From positions 1 to 64,000 of the forward strand of contig DATJJM010000222.1 in NCBI GenBank assembly GCA_035492535.1: a stretch of DNA of 64,000 nucleotides. Reading direction: 5' to 3'. The first letter of the stretch is position 1; each line of letters starts with the position of its first letter. Shown piece after piece: positions 47,905 through 55,757 of this stretch. Source of the DNA: JAMXLO01 sp035492535 (GTDB lineage Bacteria; Pseudomonadota; Alphaproteobacteria; Acetobacterales; Acetobacteraceae). A program made the translations under genes and the position numbers. Below the pieces are notes generated by a model that was not told where the DNA came from, ran no database searches, and saw only the letters and a list, made by a program, of their open reading frames with translations.

Positions 47905-48609
47905 ATGGCCCGCAAAGCCGCTCCCAAGCTGACAGTCGTTCCCACACCCGTTGTTGAAACGGTCGACCTGACCACGCTGGTGGACACGTCCATTGACGTT
48001 GCTGCCATGGTTGACGCACTGGCCCCCGCAGCGCCGGCCGATGCCGCGCCACCTGCGCCACCTGCGCCGCGTGTGCCATCGCTCGCCGAGCTGCGCGCCG
48101 AAGCTGATCAGGACGTCCTGCAGCAACTCCCCGAGTCCTACACGCTGGCCATTGCTGGCCAGTATGACTCGTTGCTCGCCGCTGGCATGTTCGCTGGCAC
48201 ATTCGCCAAAGCGTTGGGGATGCAGGTCTGCATCATTGATGCCAGCGGCGCACCCGTGCGTTGCTTTGATCCCCCTGCCAAGCGCGGGCGCGGTGGCGAC
48301 AAATCGGCTGCAGTGTCCAACGGCCCGCGTGGCGCTGATTGGGGATCAAAGTCTGGCCAAGCCATCAAACTCATGATGAGGGAAGAGGGCGCCACCATGG
48401 ATGAGATGAAAGAGATCACGGGGTGGACCTTCGGCAAGAAATACGTCGCCCAGCTCATGCGGTCCTTTGGCGTGGCCATTACCACGCATGAAGCCACCGC
48501 GCGCACAAAGCGCACATGGCATGCCACGATCGCCGATACGGTGGCGCATGTGGACGATGCCGAAGCGGAGGAAGCCGCCGAACGCGAGGAAGCCGCGCAA
48601 GCCGCCTGA
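47905..48609 (+). CDS. Putative HTH regulator, long paralogue
   Basis: 234 residues from the ATG at 47905 (GAGGA upstream). A variable N-terminal region rich in Pro/Ala is followed by an alpha/beta segment, FAKALGMQVCIIDASGAPVR. A conserved C-terminal block comes next: WGSKSGQAIKLMMREEGATM, EMKEITGWTFGKKYVAQLMR and SFGVAI. That block looks like a winged or plain HTH (similar in style to DUF3489) and is closely shared with the protein at 55234. The tail is acidic and Ala-rich. It sits behind promoter unit A; autoregulation is inferred. Confidence 0.75.
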   Translation: MARKAAPKLTVVPTPVVETVDLTTLVDTSIDVAAMVDALAPAAPADAAPPAPPAPRVPSLAELRAEADQDVLQQLPESYTLAIAGQYDSLLAAGMFAGTFAKALGMQVCIIDASGAPVRCFDPPAKRGRGGDKSAAVSNGPRGADWGSKSGQAIKLMMREEGATMDEMKEITGWTFGKKYVAQLMRSFGVAITTHEATARTKRTWHATIADTVAHVDDAEAEEAAEREEAAQAA

Positions 48610-48625
48610 TACTGACGTGCGTGAA

Positions 48626-48676
48626 ATGGGGCGGCCCGCGGGTGCCCCATCTCATGCACACCAGTGGGTGGTGTGC
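48626..48676 (+). promoter_or_regulatory. Two tandem hairpins between regulator and DUF932 genes
   Basis: ATGGGGC (48626-48632) pairs with GCCCCAT (48644-48650). GCACACC (48656-48662) pairs with GGTGTGC (48670-48676). Both stems are 7 bp and perfect. They lie within the 85-base leader before the next gene, 18 bases from its start. No T-run follows, so attenuation or RNA stability is more likely than simple termination. Confidence 0.5.
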
Positions 48677-48694
48677 GTTACCGGAGTTATGACC

Positions 48695-49843
48695 ATGGTT
48701 GCCTTGAATCTCGTTCAGTCCATCGCCGAGCGTAATGTCGACAGCACGGCGTCCCGCCAGTGGGCCACGCGGCCGAATGACCAGCGCTATACCAGCATTG
48801 ACGATCTCATGTCGGCCGTCCTCGATCGGCGTGACCGGTCGACCGATACGGTTATGGACCTGCGCAGCTTGCGCGCACTCAATGACGGTGGCGAGCTGAC
48901 ATTTGCCACCCGCGACAACGGCCGCGTGGAAGAATGGATCCCGACAAACTATGCGTTTCAGCAGCTTTGCCAGTCCATCCAAGCCCCCGCATCCTTCATC
49001 CGGACGCTCCCGGCCAGCCTCGCCGCGGATTGCCTTGACCATGGCTTGCAGCGTGCACCAGGCCGCATACAGGCCCTGACCGCTGGCCATGAGTTGCGCG
49101 GCATCACTGGCGAAAACTACGGCCGCATTTGGGATGTAGAGCTGGTGCAAGCCATCAAATCGGTTGTCGACGCTGGCAACGGCCGTTGGACCGTCCCGAC
49201 CGCGTTCCGTGAGGCGAACCGTCCGGATATTTATCCGACGGTCGACCCGACAACGGAAACCACCACGCTGTATGCATCGGATCGGGATGTGTTCTTGTTC
49301 CTGGTGGACGAGCAAAACCCCGTGCAAGCTGGCTTTCTTCCGGACGGTTCGCCCGACCTCTTCTATCGCGGCTTCTACGCATGGAATGGGGAATGTGGTG
49401 GCGTTTCCAATGGCGTGGCTACGTTCCTCTACCGCTATGTCTGCCAGAACCGCAACATTTGGGGTCAGAAAGGCTTCTCCCGCTTTTCGATCAAGCACAC
49501 GAAGCATGCGGCTGGCCGGTTCGCCAGTGACCTGATCCCCGCGCTTACCGGCTTTGTGGATAGCTCTGCCGCTGGTCTGGAACACGATCTCAAGGCCATG
49601 AAGCAGGCGCGCATCACCAGCTCTGACGAAGATCGGTTCCGGTTCATGGGACTGCAGGGTTTCGGCCCGGCCGAGTCAAACAAGATCCTGGCCCGCATCG
49701 TGGCGGAAGAGGGCCACGCGGCCGAAACGCCATTTGACTACGTGCAAGGCATCACCAGCGTGGCGCGGTCCATACCGCACCAGGACGTGCGTATCGCCTA
49801 TGAGCAAGCTGGTGCGAAGATCATGGCGCAAGCCATGGCCTGA
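48695..49843 (+). CDS. DUF932 family phage/plasmid protein
   Basis: 382 residues from the ATG at 48695 (GGAG 8 bases upstream; ATG 48689 is too close to it). The sequence follows the DUF932 pattern: INTERNAL motifs TNYAFQQLCQSIQAPASFIR, TAGHELRGITGENYGRIWDV, then ASDRDVFLFLVDEQNP and YAWNGECGGVSNGVATF with CQNRNIWGQKGF. These proteins are widespread on phages and plasmids, often near replication or anti-defence genes; the activity is unknown. A strong terminator follows. Confidence 0.85.
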   Translation: MVALNLVQSIAERNVDSTASRQWATRPNDQRYTSIDDLMSAVLDRRDRSTDTVMDLRSLRALNDGGELTFATRDNGRVEEWIPTNYAFQQLCQSIQAPASFIRTLPASLAADCLDHGLQRAPGRIQALTAGHELRGITGENYGRIWDVELVQAIKSVVDAGNGRWTVPTAFREANRPDIYPTVDPTTETTTLYASDRDVFLFLVDEQNPVQAGFLPDGSPDLFYRGFYAWNGECGGVSNGVATFLYRYVCQNRNIWGQKGFSRFSIKHTKHAAGRFASDLIPALTGFVDSSAAGLEHDLKAMKQARITSSDEDRFRFMGLQGFGPAESNKILARIVAEEGHAAETPFDYVQGITSVARSIPHQDVRIAYEQAGAKIMAQAMA

Positions 49844-49868
49844 CCGCTCCCAAGCGGTTCTACGGACA

Positions 49869-49899
49869 AGCCGGCCGGTTCACACCGAGCCGGCTTTTT
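49869..49899 (+). terminator. Rho-independent terminator after the DUF932 gene
   Basis: AGCCGGC (49869-49875) pairs with GCCGGCT (49889-49895), followed by TTTTT. A smaller stem ACCGCT/AGCGGT precedes it right after the stop codon. This separates the regulator unit from the recombinase gene. Confidence 0.85.
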
Positions 49900-49985
49900 C
49901 GTGTCTGTCGCCCGATCTGTCTGCTTGCATTAGGGCCACTTACAACACGACACTTGCGAGCAACCATACAGATAGGATTTTGCTC

Positions 49986-50627
49986 ATGATTTACACGTAT
50001 GCTCGCGTCAGCACCGCACGCCAGGCTGACGATGGTGAAAGCCTGGATGTTCAGCACCGCATGATGGCAGGCTATGCGCTGATGAAAGGATGGAAGGTCG
50101 ACACCGATTTCGTTGACCGTGGCGTATCGGGATCCGTCCCACTTGGCCAGCGGCCCGAAGGTGCCAGCCTCCTAGCTTGCGTGCGACGTGGCGACATCAT
50201 CCTGACCGCAAAACTAGACCGCATGTTTCGATCTTCGCTGGACGCACTCGCAGTCCTGTCGGACCTGCAGACCGCTGGCATAGCGCTGCACATGATCGAT
50301 CTCGGCGGCGACGTGACGGGGAACGGCATAGGCAAGCTGGTATTCGCCATCCTGGCAGCCGTGGCTGAAGCCGAGCGCGATCGGACACGCGAGCGCATAC
50401 TTGACGTCAAAGCAGACCAGCGAGCGCGGGGGGCCTATCTGGGTGGCAAGGTTCCGTTCGGCTATCGCGTGGTCGCTGGCATGCTGCACCCCGATGATCA
50501 GCAGCAAGCCATGTGCGAGCGCATAAGGATGCGCCACGCCTCAGGCGAGTCGCTGCGCGCGATCAAGGCCGCTCTGAAGCTGAACCTTTCGCTGGACGCG
50601 ATCAGCCGCATCTGCCGCCCGACATAG
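49986..50627 (+). CDS. Small serine recombinase (resolvase/invertase family)
   Basis: 213 residues from the ATG at 49986 (AGGA 8 bases upstream). The catalytic domain is clear: YARVSTARQ with Ser9, DRGVSGSVPLGQRP, the LTAKLDRMFRSS motif with its arginines, and AILAAVAEAERDRTRERI leading into the long E-helix. The C-terminal 50 residues form a short HTH. Size matches resolvases and DNA invertases, not large serine integrases. It follows a terminator and precedes the repeat-rich non-coding region, which could contain its sites. Confidence 0.9.
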   Translation: MIYTYARVSTARQADDGESLDVQHRMMAGYALMKGWKVDTDFVDRGVSGSVPLGQRPEGASLLACVRRGDIILTAKLDRMFRSSLDALAVLSDLQTAGIALHMIDLGGDVTGNGIGKLVFAILAAVAEAERDRTRERILDVKADQRARGAYLGGKVPFGYRVVAGMLHPDDQQQAMCERIRMRHASGESLRAIKAALKLNLSLDAISRICRPT

Positions 50628-50711
50628 CCGCGCCCGACGCCGGCGCTGCGATCCGCCGCGATTTCGCGCCCGCGCACGTGGGTACCGTGCCAGTCGGCTG
50701 CTTCACGGTCA

Positions 50712-50751
50712 GGTTTGCCCGTTTCGGCGGCTGGTTTGCCCGCGGTTTGCC
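50712..50751 (+). repeat. Three copies of GGTTTGCC
   Basis: Copies at 50712-50719, 50733-50740 and 50744-50751, all in the same orientation, lie 85 bases after the recombinase stop. The same octamer clusters again around the RHH-like gene near 59.5-59.95 kb. Confidence 0.6.
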
Positions 50752-50852
50752 GTCTCAGCGTCCCGGTGATGACGAGCGTGTTTTTGGATTGCCTCATGGG
50801 ATGAGAGAGAAGCCACGGGACCAATTCACATTTCCGATCAGTGTTGGTCGAT

Positions 50853-51347
50853 TGATTGGTTTCTCCGATGTTGAATTGGGGATAGCTGATAGAGCGGGTC
50901 GATCGATCGTTGATCGGAAATTCCGATTGATTGGGGAGGTTTTGATTGAATGGCTGATCATGGAGGGTTGAGTTTGCGTAATTGCGCAAATTCGCAAGCT
51001 GGAGGGTTTGAAGCGCTGGGGAGGGTTCAGCGCTGATCGTGGAGGTTTTCGGGGAGGGTTTGCGCGCTGATATTGCGGGAGGTTTTCGGATGCTGCGCAT
51101 GTGTTTCTGCTGGAGGGTTTCGGCTGACGCCGACCAGCGGCTACCGCGCCGCTGGACCTCGCGGCACTCGCGAACTGGCGTCCGCGATTGCGTGGTGTGG
51201 GAGGTTTTCGATTGATAAATTCGATCGTCTGCCCTGGTTTGTGGAGGGTTTCGATCGTGGATCGGCCTGTATCGGCTGATGCGGGTTGTTGTCGGCGAGC
51301 GCGCGTGCGCGCCTGTGTGTGGCTGGTCGGTCTGGTGGGAGGGTTGG
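50853..51347 (+). repeat. Iteron-like region with about eleven GGAGGKTT direct repeats
   Basis: GGAGGTTT or GGAGGGTT occurs at 50935, 50962, 51001, 51020, 51041, 51053, 51078, 51112, 51200, 51243 and 51338, always in the same direction, often continuing TTCGG or TTCGAT. The first 100 bases hold ATTGATTGG twice and several GATCGAT/CCGAT words. A dyad TTGCGTAATTGCGCAA is at 50974-50989. There is no gene between 50628 and 51686 that I can support. Candidate functions are replication origin, recombination site or packaging site. From 51348 to 51686 I see nothing notable. Confidence 0.7.
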
Positions 51348-51686
51348 CTAGATGGTGGTGGCGTTGAGGTTGGAAGAGATCGCCACGCGCTGACGCGCTG
51401 GATGGAGGCGATACGGCGTGCTGCGCACAGGTCTATGTGCGCCCCTCCTTAAATGGTTCCCCAGAATTTGGGCGTGGTTGGAATAAGCTGGTCGTTTGGT
51501 GGATTTTCGGCCATGCGGTCGCATGGTGTGGCGGGTCTTCACCGGCGGTTTCTCTCCCCGGTTTGCAGTTGCCCGTCACGCAGGCTGGTCGGAGCATCGG
51601 TGCACGGCGGGTGTTACCACCGGGCGGTTGCTGCGTTTAGAAAGCCCGGCCGGTGCGCTTTGGTAGGCGCGCACACGGGATCGCGG

Positions 51687-52028
51687 TCAGGGTTTGGCTG
51701 ACTGCTTCGATATCTTGTCGATCCGCTCGATGGTGCGCTTGACCCAGGCGCTGCCACGATTTTCGAGACCAACGTAATGGGAGGCCCGCATATGGCTTGC
51801 GGCGGTTGCTATGAGTTGCGGGGGCCAATCTGTGCGAAAGCCGGATGTGTCGCCAGCGATATGCCGCGCGACCTGGGCAACGAGATTGGCTGGAGGTTTG
51901 ACGGAGCCGGGTTTGATCTCGCGAACGTGCGGGCGAATGACCTGTGTGCCGCCAGGCGATTTCCCGCGCTTGCGCTTGCGGGGCTGGAACTGAAACGGCT
52001 TGCCGGTGATCGGGTTGACCTCTGGCAT
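51687..52028 (-). CDS. Hypothetical basic protein
   Basis: 113 residues from the ATG at 52028, which overlaps the upstream TGA. A basic start (KPFQFQPRKRKRGKSPGG) and a helical C-terminal domain (LIATAASHMRASHYVGLENR). Last gene of a leftward run of tiny overlapping genes. The family is unknown. Confidence 0.62.
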   Translation of the reverse strand: MPEVNPITGKPFQFQPRKRKRGKSPGGTQVIRPHVREIKPGSVKPPANLVAQVARHIAGDTSGFRTDWPPQLIATAASHMRASHYVGLENRGSAWVKRTIERIDKISKQSAKP

Positions 52029-52246
52029 CAGGTGCGCCTCGTGTTGTTCTGCTTCAACGATGCGATCCATTGCCTGGGCGGTAGCGGCTTGCGGCCGGCG
52101 CGCTTTTCCGCATTGGCATAGCGGGCATAGACGATCGGGAACGGCGTCCTGTCGGGATCCGGTGCAGCGAAATGCACAACGGGTTCCGACGAGGGCTTAC
52201 GTGCTCGATCGATGGCGCGGGCTTTGTCCCAATTTCGGTTGGACAT
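52028..52246 (-). CDS. Small basic hypothetical protein
   Basis: 72 residues. Arg/Lys-rich with VVHFAAPDPDRTPFPIVYAR in the middle. It abuts the upstream gene and overlaps the next by 1 base. It is unrecognised. Confidence 0.58.
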   Translation of the reverse strand: MSNRNWDKARAIDRARKPSSEPVVHFAAPDPDRTPFPIVYARYANAEKRAGRKPLPPRQWIASLKQNNTRRT

Positions 52247-52498
52247 CTAATGCAAGCCCTTCTTCCGGCGCCGCTGGGGCCTCTCTTCTGGCTCCTGATC
52301 GGCCTCCCACTCAAGCGCTTTGACCCAGCCAGGACGTTCCTGCCGCAATAAGGCCACTCGCGCGATAGCCTCATCCGCAGGGCAGTGCAGATCATACTGC
52401 GCAACGTGCTCGTAGCCCTTTGGTGCGCCGCCGAACGCCTGATTGAGGCAGTGCCCGTAGAAAATCAGCAGTGTGTCATCCTGCTCTGTCCAGATCAT
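52247..52498 (-). CDS. Small hypothetical protein
   Basis: 83 residues from the ATG at 52498 (ATGA overlap). Starts IWTEQDDTLLIFYGHCLNQA and ends in a basic RRRKKGLH tail. It is unrecognised. Confidence 0.58.
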   Translation of the reverse strand: MIWTEQDDTLLIFYGHCLNQAFGGAPKGYEHVAQYDLHCPADEAIARVALLRQERPGWVKALEWEADQEPEERPQRRRKKGLH

Positions 52499-52707
52499 GC
52501 TGCATCCGCCTTCTGTGGCTGATAGCGTGAGGGCAGGCCAGCCCATGGATACCCGCCGGCGGCTGCGCATTTATTGCCGCAGAAGAATTTCACGTTGGGT
52601 GCGCCATCCGGCAGGAGGCCGTCAACGATGGTGACCCGCTCGCGCTTGCTGCCGCACGTCATGCAGGGCTGGCCCTTCTGGGTGCCGTGGTGCCATTTGC
52701 TGGGCAT
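52495..52707 (-). CDS. Small zinc-finger-like protein
   Basis: 70 residues with CMTCGSKRERVTIVDGLLP and FFCGNKCAAAGGYPW: two Cys pairs 24 residues apart form a treble-clef-like zinc site. The starts and stops overlap the neighbours. Confidence 0.62.
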   Translation of the reverse strand: MPSKWHHGTQKGQPCMTCGSKRERVTIVDGLLPDGAPNVKFFCGNKCAAAGGYPWAGLPSRYQPQKADAA

Positions 52708-53018
52708 CAGGTCTTGTCCCGGCGCATGACGGCGCGCAACTGCTCTGGGGTGAATGTGTCGAATTCATCGACCGACACGACGTCGCCTCTGCCGATCAGG
52801 CTGGTGCGCAGGGCATCGTTCGACGGGAACTCGATCCGACCTTGGGCCATGCGCTGGCGCAGAATATTCCAGCCTGTTTGGCGATCCTGTTGGCAGGCGC
52901 TGCACAGATCCTGCTCGACCCAGTAACAGGCCCGGCCGGTGCGCGCGATGCACATGGAGCAATCGTCATCGGTGCAGCCGCACCGACGGCAGGAGCGGAT
53001 GGGCAGGGTGCCGCTCAT
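52707..53018 (-). CDS. Small Cys-rich protein
   Basis: 103 residues. The N-terminal half carries eight cysteines (CRRCGCTDDDCSMCIARTG, then CYWVEQDLCSACQQD) typical of phage zinc-binding micro-proteins. The C-terminal half is helical and acidic. The function is unknown. Confidence 0.62.
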   Translation of the reverse strand: MSGTLPIRSCRRCGCTDDDCSMCIARTGRACYWVEQDLCSACQQDRQTGWNILRQRMAQGRIEFPSNDALRTSLIGRGDVVSVDEFDTFTPEQLRAVMRRDKT

Positions 53019-53236
53019 GCCATCCGGTCCCGTTCGATGTCGCGCATGGTCCGGTTAACCTGGTCCACGATATCGGAGCGGTACAGCACTTGGTCGATGT
53101 GGCTCCGGTTCAGCCTGTCGGCGATCCGCTCCACGATCTGGGCATAGATGGCGGCGGCCAGCTCTGGGTTGGTGCAGGAGGGATGGCCGACGAAGAGGCG
53201 CAGGCCTTCGCCGTAATAATCGGGGGGCGCCTTCAT
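53015..53236 (-). CDS. Small helical hypothetical protein
   Basis: 73 residues, mainly helices (NPELAAAIYAQIVERIADRL; DIVDQVNRTMRDIERDRMA). Overlaps both neighbours. It is unrecognised. Confidence 0.58.
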   Translation of the reverse strand: MKAPPDYYGEGLRLFVGHPSCTNPELAAAIYAQIVERIADRLNRSHIDQVLYRSDIVDQVNRTMRDIERDRMA

Positions 53237-53457
53237 GGTGCGGGATCTCCATCGAGGGCACAGCGCGCCATCCAGTCGCGATTATCGGCGTCGACGTCGG
53301 GCAGCTCTCCGATCGCGGTGATCCACGCGCGCAAGCGGGTGATTTCGTCGGCCATCGCGTGGAATATGCCGCCGTTGATATATTGACCCGTCACCTGCAT
53401 CTGCCGCGCTTCGGCGATGATATCCACCAACGGCCGGCCGGTGATTTCGTCAGACAT
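53233..53457 (-). CDS. Small helical hypothetical protein
   Basis: 74 residues with a helix ADEITRLRAWITAIGELPDV and an acidic C-terminus. Part of the coupled run of tiny genes. It is unrecognised. Confidence 0.58.
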   Translation of the reverse strand: MSDEITGRPLVDIIAEARQMQVTGQYINGGIFHAMADEITRLRAWITAIGELPDVDADNRDWMARCALDGDPAP

Positions 53458-53728
53458 GCTTCCCCCTAACGAAACAGAGCCTCATGCCGATGGGCGCGAC
53501 GCGCTCGAACAGCGCCTGGGCGGCACGTGACACGGGCATAGCAGATCGGACGATGATCATGCACGGCGGGCCTTCGATCGTCTCGACTGGCATGGTGTGG
53601 GGCTCGTGCTTGCGCAGGAACCATTTGATGTCGGCGGGCCCGAGTGTGAGCCGGCGATCGGCATGAATGCGGGCCACCAGCTCGGCGGCTGCGGCTGATG
53701 TGCGCCTGGTGCGAACGGCCTGCTTCAT
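53450..53728 (-). CDS. Small hypothetical protein
   Basis: 92 residues from the ATG at 53728 (ATGA overlap). Basic start (KQAVRTRRTSAAAAELVARI), then IKWFLRKHEPHTMPVETIEG. It might bind nucleic acid. It is unrecognised. Confidence 0.58.
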   Translation of the reverse strand: MKQAVRTRRTSAAAAELVARIHADRRLTLGPADIKWFLRKHEPHTMPVETIEGPPCMIIVRSAMPVSRAAQALFERVAPIGMRLCFVRGKHV

Positions 53729-53919
53729 ATGCGACGCCTCCATGGACGCGCATAGGCCAACGTGACCGCACTGCTGAAGAACAAACACATGGGCGTGCCA
53801 ACCGGGGATGCCGGTGGGCCGATGAGCGATGCCAGTATCGCACCACAAGCGAGGCCGAACAGCACACCAGCCATCACCAAGAGATGGGGCTTGGTCGCTT
53901 GTTTCATCGCCGAACCCAT
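53725..53919 (-). CDS. Small two-helix membrane protein
   Basis: 64 residues with two hydrophobic segments (LLVMAGVLFGLACGAILASLI and PMCLFFSSAVTLAYA) and a basic end. First gene of this leftward run. The function is unknown. Confidence 0.58.
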   Translation of the reverse strand: MGSAMKQATKPHLLVMAGVLFGLACGAILASLIGPPASPVGTPMCLFFSSAVTLAYARPWRRRI

Positions 53920-54143
53920 AAAATCATGTCACCCAGCATTCACGACCTCGCACTGTGCGCGGAATGGTGGGGTGTTGCATCGATGAAATGGATCAGTTAC
54001 GGTCCAGTCCATCGATCGATCGGGGCTTTCCTCGCACGTGAGACCCTGATCCGCGCTCTAACCCCGACGGGAACCGGGGATTGCGCAACGCCAGGAGACT
54101 GGCACTTGTCGGCCCTCGGAGTCAATCCGGGGGCCGACTTGTT
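53920..54143. other. Gap between two leftward gene runs, with hairpins
   Basis: No gene is supported in these 224 bases. A stem TCGGCCC (54109-54115)/GGGCCGA (54131-54137) and a smaller CCCCG/CGGGG stem (about 54062-54079) could end transcription of the upstream run. No T-run follows on the minus strand. A promoter for the downstream run should lie here but is not obvious. Confidence 0.4.
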
Positions 54144-54332
54144 TCAGGTGGGAAGCAACGGGGCCGCCCGCAGCAGCGCAGCATAATTCTCAGCGCGCTC
54201 TTTCGGCTCGCATCCCTCGAATATTGTAACGGCTATTCCGCCGTCTCCGTCAGCGTCGACATGCTCAACAACCCAGACGTTGGGCCATTCGGGGTGCGGG
54301 ACGACATTTACTTCAGGGCGGGTGCTCATCAT
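54144..54332 (-). CDS. Very small hypothetical protein
   Basis: 62 residues. Beta-type start (NVVPHPEWPNVWVVEHVDAD) and a helical end. Fourteen bases after the upstream gene. It is unrecognised. Confidence 0.55.
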   Translation of the reverse strand: MMSTRPEVNVVPHPEWPNVWVVEHVDADGDGGIAVTIFEGCEPKERAENYAALLRAAPLLPT

Positions 54333-54346
54333 TGTCGGTGTCCCTG

Positions 54347-54622
54347 TCAGTGGGTCGATTTCGCAACATTATCGTTCGGGAAGTCCACCACCACGACGGG
54401 CATGTTGGGCACGGGCTCGGCCGATATCTGCATGACCTCGACCATGAGGCGCAGCGCGCCGGCGCCGTCGATCGGAGCGATTCGCCCCTGCTCGATGCGA
54501 GTCGCCATCTCTTCGGCGAGCTGGCGGGCGGCATCGTATCCGGCCATGATGTAGCGGCGCATGTTCGCGTGCGCCTCTTCATAGGTGGTCACGATCAGTT
54601 CGTTGGGCACGATAATCTTCAC
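54347..54622 (-). CDS. Small hypothetical protein
   Basis: 91 residues, helices in the middle (AHANMRRYIMAGYDAARQLA) and a C-terminal strand (NMPVVVVDFP). Overlaps the upstream gene by 4 bases. It is unrecognised. Confidence 0.58.
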   Translation of the reverse strand: MKIIVPNELIVTTYEEAHANMRRYIMAGYDAARQLAEEMATRIEQGRIAPIDGAGALRLMVEVMQISAEPVPNMPVVVVDFPNDNVAKSTH

Positions 54623-54885
54623 GGGATCATTCCTTCGGCGAGCATGTTGTTGATGCGGTCCCGGTCGACCGAATAGTGACGGGGCTGGACGGCATGGGTG
54701 ATTATGACCCGTGGTGGGTCAGACAGCCGGTGCAGCGTGTACCTGCCGCTGCCCAGCATGCGGTAGGCGGCCGTGTTGACTGCCATGTATGCCCGATCCT
54801 GCTGGCGCAGCGACCCGGCCAGGTGGATGGTTGCTGACCCGCCGAGCTGCAGGCCGCGCAGCGTGTCTCGGACATCGGTGGTCAT
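54619..54885 (-). CDS. Small hypothetical protein
   Basis: 88 residues with DTLRGLQLGGSATIHLAGSL and SGRYTLHRLSDPPRVIITHA. 4-base overlap downstream and 1-base overlap upstream. It is unrecognised. Confidence 0.58.
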   Translation of the reverse strand: MTTDVRDTLRGLQLGGSATIHLAGSLRQQDRAYMAVNTAAYRMLGSGRYTLHRLSDPPRVIITHAVQPRHYSVDRDRINNMLAEGMIP

Positions 54886-55094
54886 TACTGGACCCCTTCA
54901 CGTTCTGGCCAGACGCTGGCACGAAAGTGTTCGGTCTGCGAGCGGAGCTGTCGGGCCAACCGCGCGACCGACGGAATATTCGCGCCCTCGATCGCCAACA
55001 AATCAGCCACCTGCATGACGCTGCGGGCGTAGCTGTCAGCGGCGTCATCGAACCTCCGGATGGCCCTCGATATGGTCGCAGGATCGGCCCGCAT
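54885..55094 (-). CDS. Small helical hypothetical protein
   Basis: 69 residues, helical throughout (ISRAIRRFDDAADSYARSVM; VARLARQLRSQTEHFRASVW). First gene of the leftward run beside control region B. It is unrecognised. Confidence 0.58.
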   Translation of the reverse strand: MRADPATISRAIRRFDDAADSYARSVMQVADLLAIEGANIPSVARLARQLRSQTEHFRASVWPEREGVQ

Positions 55095-55112
55095 GTTATT
55101 GCCCTATCACGA

Positions 55113-55162
55113 TTGTTGACTTTCAACGCACAGTGCGTGAATTGTTTACGCAATGTCAACAA
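55113..55162. promoter_or_regulatory. Promoter/operator unit B, a large nested inverted repeat
   Basis: Outer arms TTGTTGAC (55113-55120) and GTCAACAA (55155-55162) are perfect inverted repeats. Between them lies the perfect palindrome ACGCAC-A-GTGCGT (55126-55138). Rightward, TTGACT (55116) followed after 18 bases by AATTGT makes a promoter. The opposite arm offers a leftward TTGACA without a good -10. Divergent genes flank it. Confidence 0.6.
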
Positions 55163-55233
55163 GCACACTCGGGCCGCACCAGGTTATCGGGGGCAATGGC
55201 ATGTCCAACGCGCTTAAGGAGAGCACCCACACC

Positions 55234-55722
55234 ATGAGTCGCAAAGCACAGGTCGCAGAAATCGCCGATTGGGTCCACGGGACCGGTGCAGCAACGATGC
55301 CGCCCGGCTTCTCGCTCAAAATCGACGGGCATTTCGAGAGCATCGAGGCCGCCCGGTCTTTCGCCAGGCCTTACGCCAAGAGCATCGGCGCCCGCATCAT
55401 CATCAGCTCGGGCGCTGGCGCTGCAATCACCTGCATCGACCCGCCGGCGAAGACCGACGTGGATTGGGACAGCAAGAGCGGGCAGGCCGTGCGGCTGATG
55501 ATGCGCAAGCGGGGTGCGACGCTCGAGGAAATGCGCGTCGTGACGGGCTGGACGTTCTCGCAGAAGTACATCCTGCAGATGCAGCGCAGCTTCGGTGTGG
55601 TGATCGAGATGCGGGACGCCAGCGACGTCAGCAAGCGCACCTGGCACGCCCGCAGGCTGCGGCCGTTCCGCTCGCCCGTTGAAGCCGTAACCGACACCAC
55701 GCCTGCCGCCGAGCATAACTGA
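55234..55722 (+). CDS. Putative HTH regulator, short paralogue
   Basis: 162 residues from the ATG at 55234, whose start MSRKAQV matches MARKAAP of the paralogue. Longer starts at 55201 and 55153 are possible; the last would make a nearly leaderless message. Shared elements are IGARIIISSGAGAAITCIDP, then DWDSKSGQAVRLMMRKRGAT and TGWTFSQKYILQMQRSFGVV, with KRTWHA after them. It sits behind unit B and just before unit C. Paralogy with 47905 is clear by eye. Confidence 0.75.
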   Translation: MSRKAQVAEIADWVHGTGAATMPPGFSLKIDGHFESIEAARSFARPYAKSIGARIIISSGAGAAITCIDPPAKTDVDWDSKSGQAVRLMMRKRGATLEEMRVVTGWTFSQKYILQMQRSFGVVIEMRDASDVSKRTWHARRLRPFRSPVEAVTDTTPAAEHN

Positions 55723-55757
55723 CGGGCTATCGGCCCCCCTGGTCACCCGACCGGCTT

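Noticed and set aside
48479..49585. A 368-codon - strand frame opposite the DUF932 gene
   Set aside because: The + strand protein has the family's conserved motifs and a terminator; the - strand frame has none.
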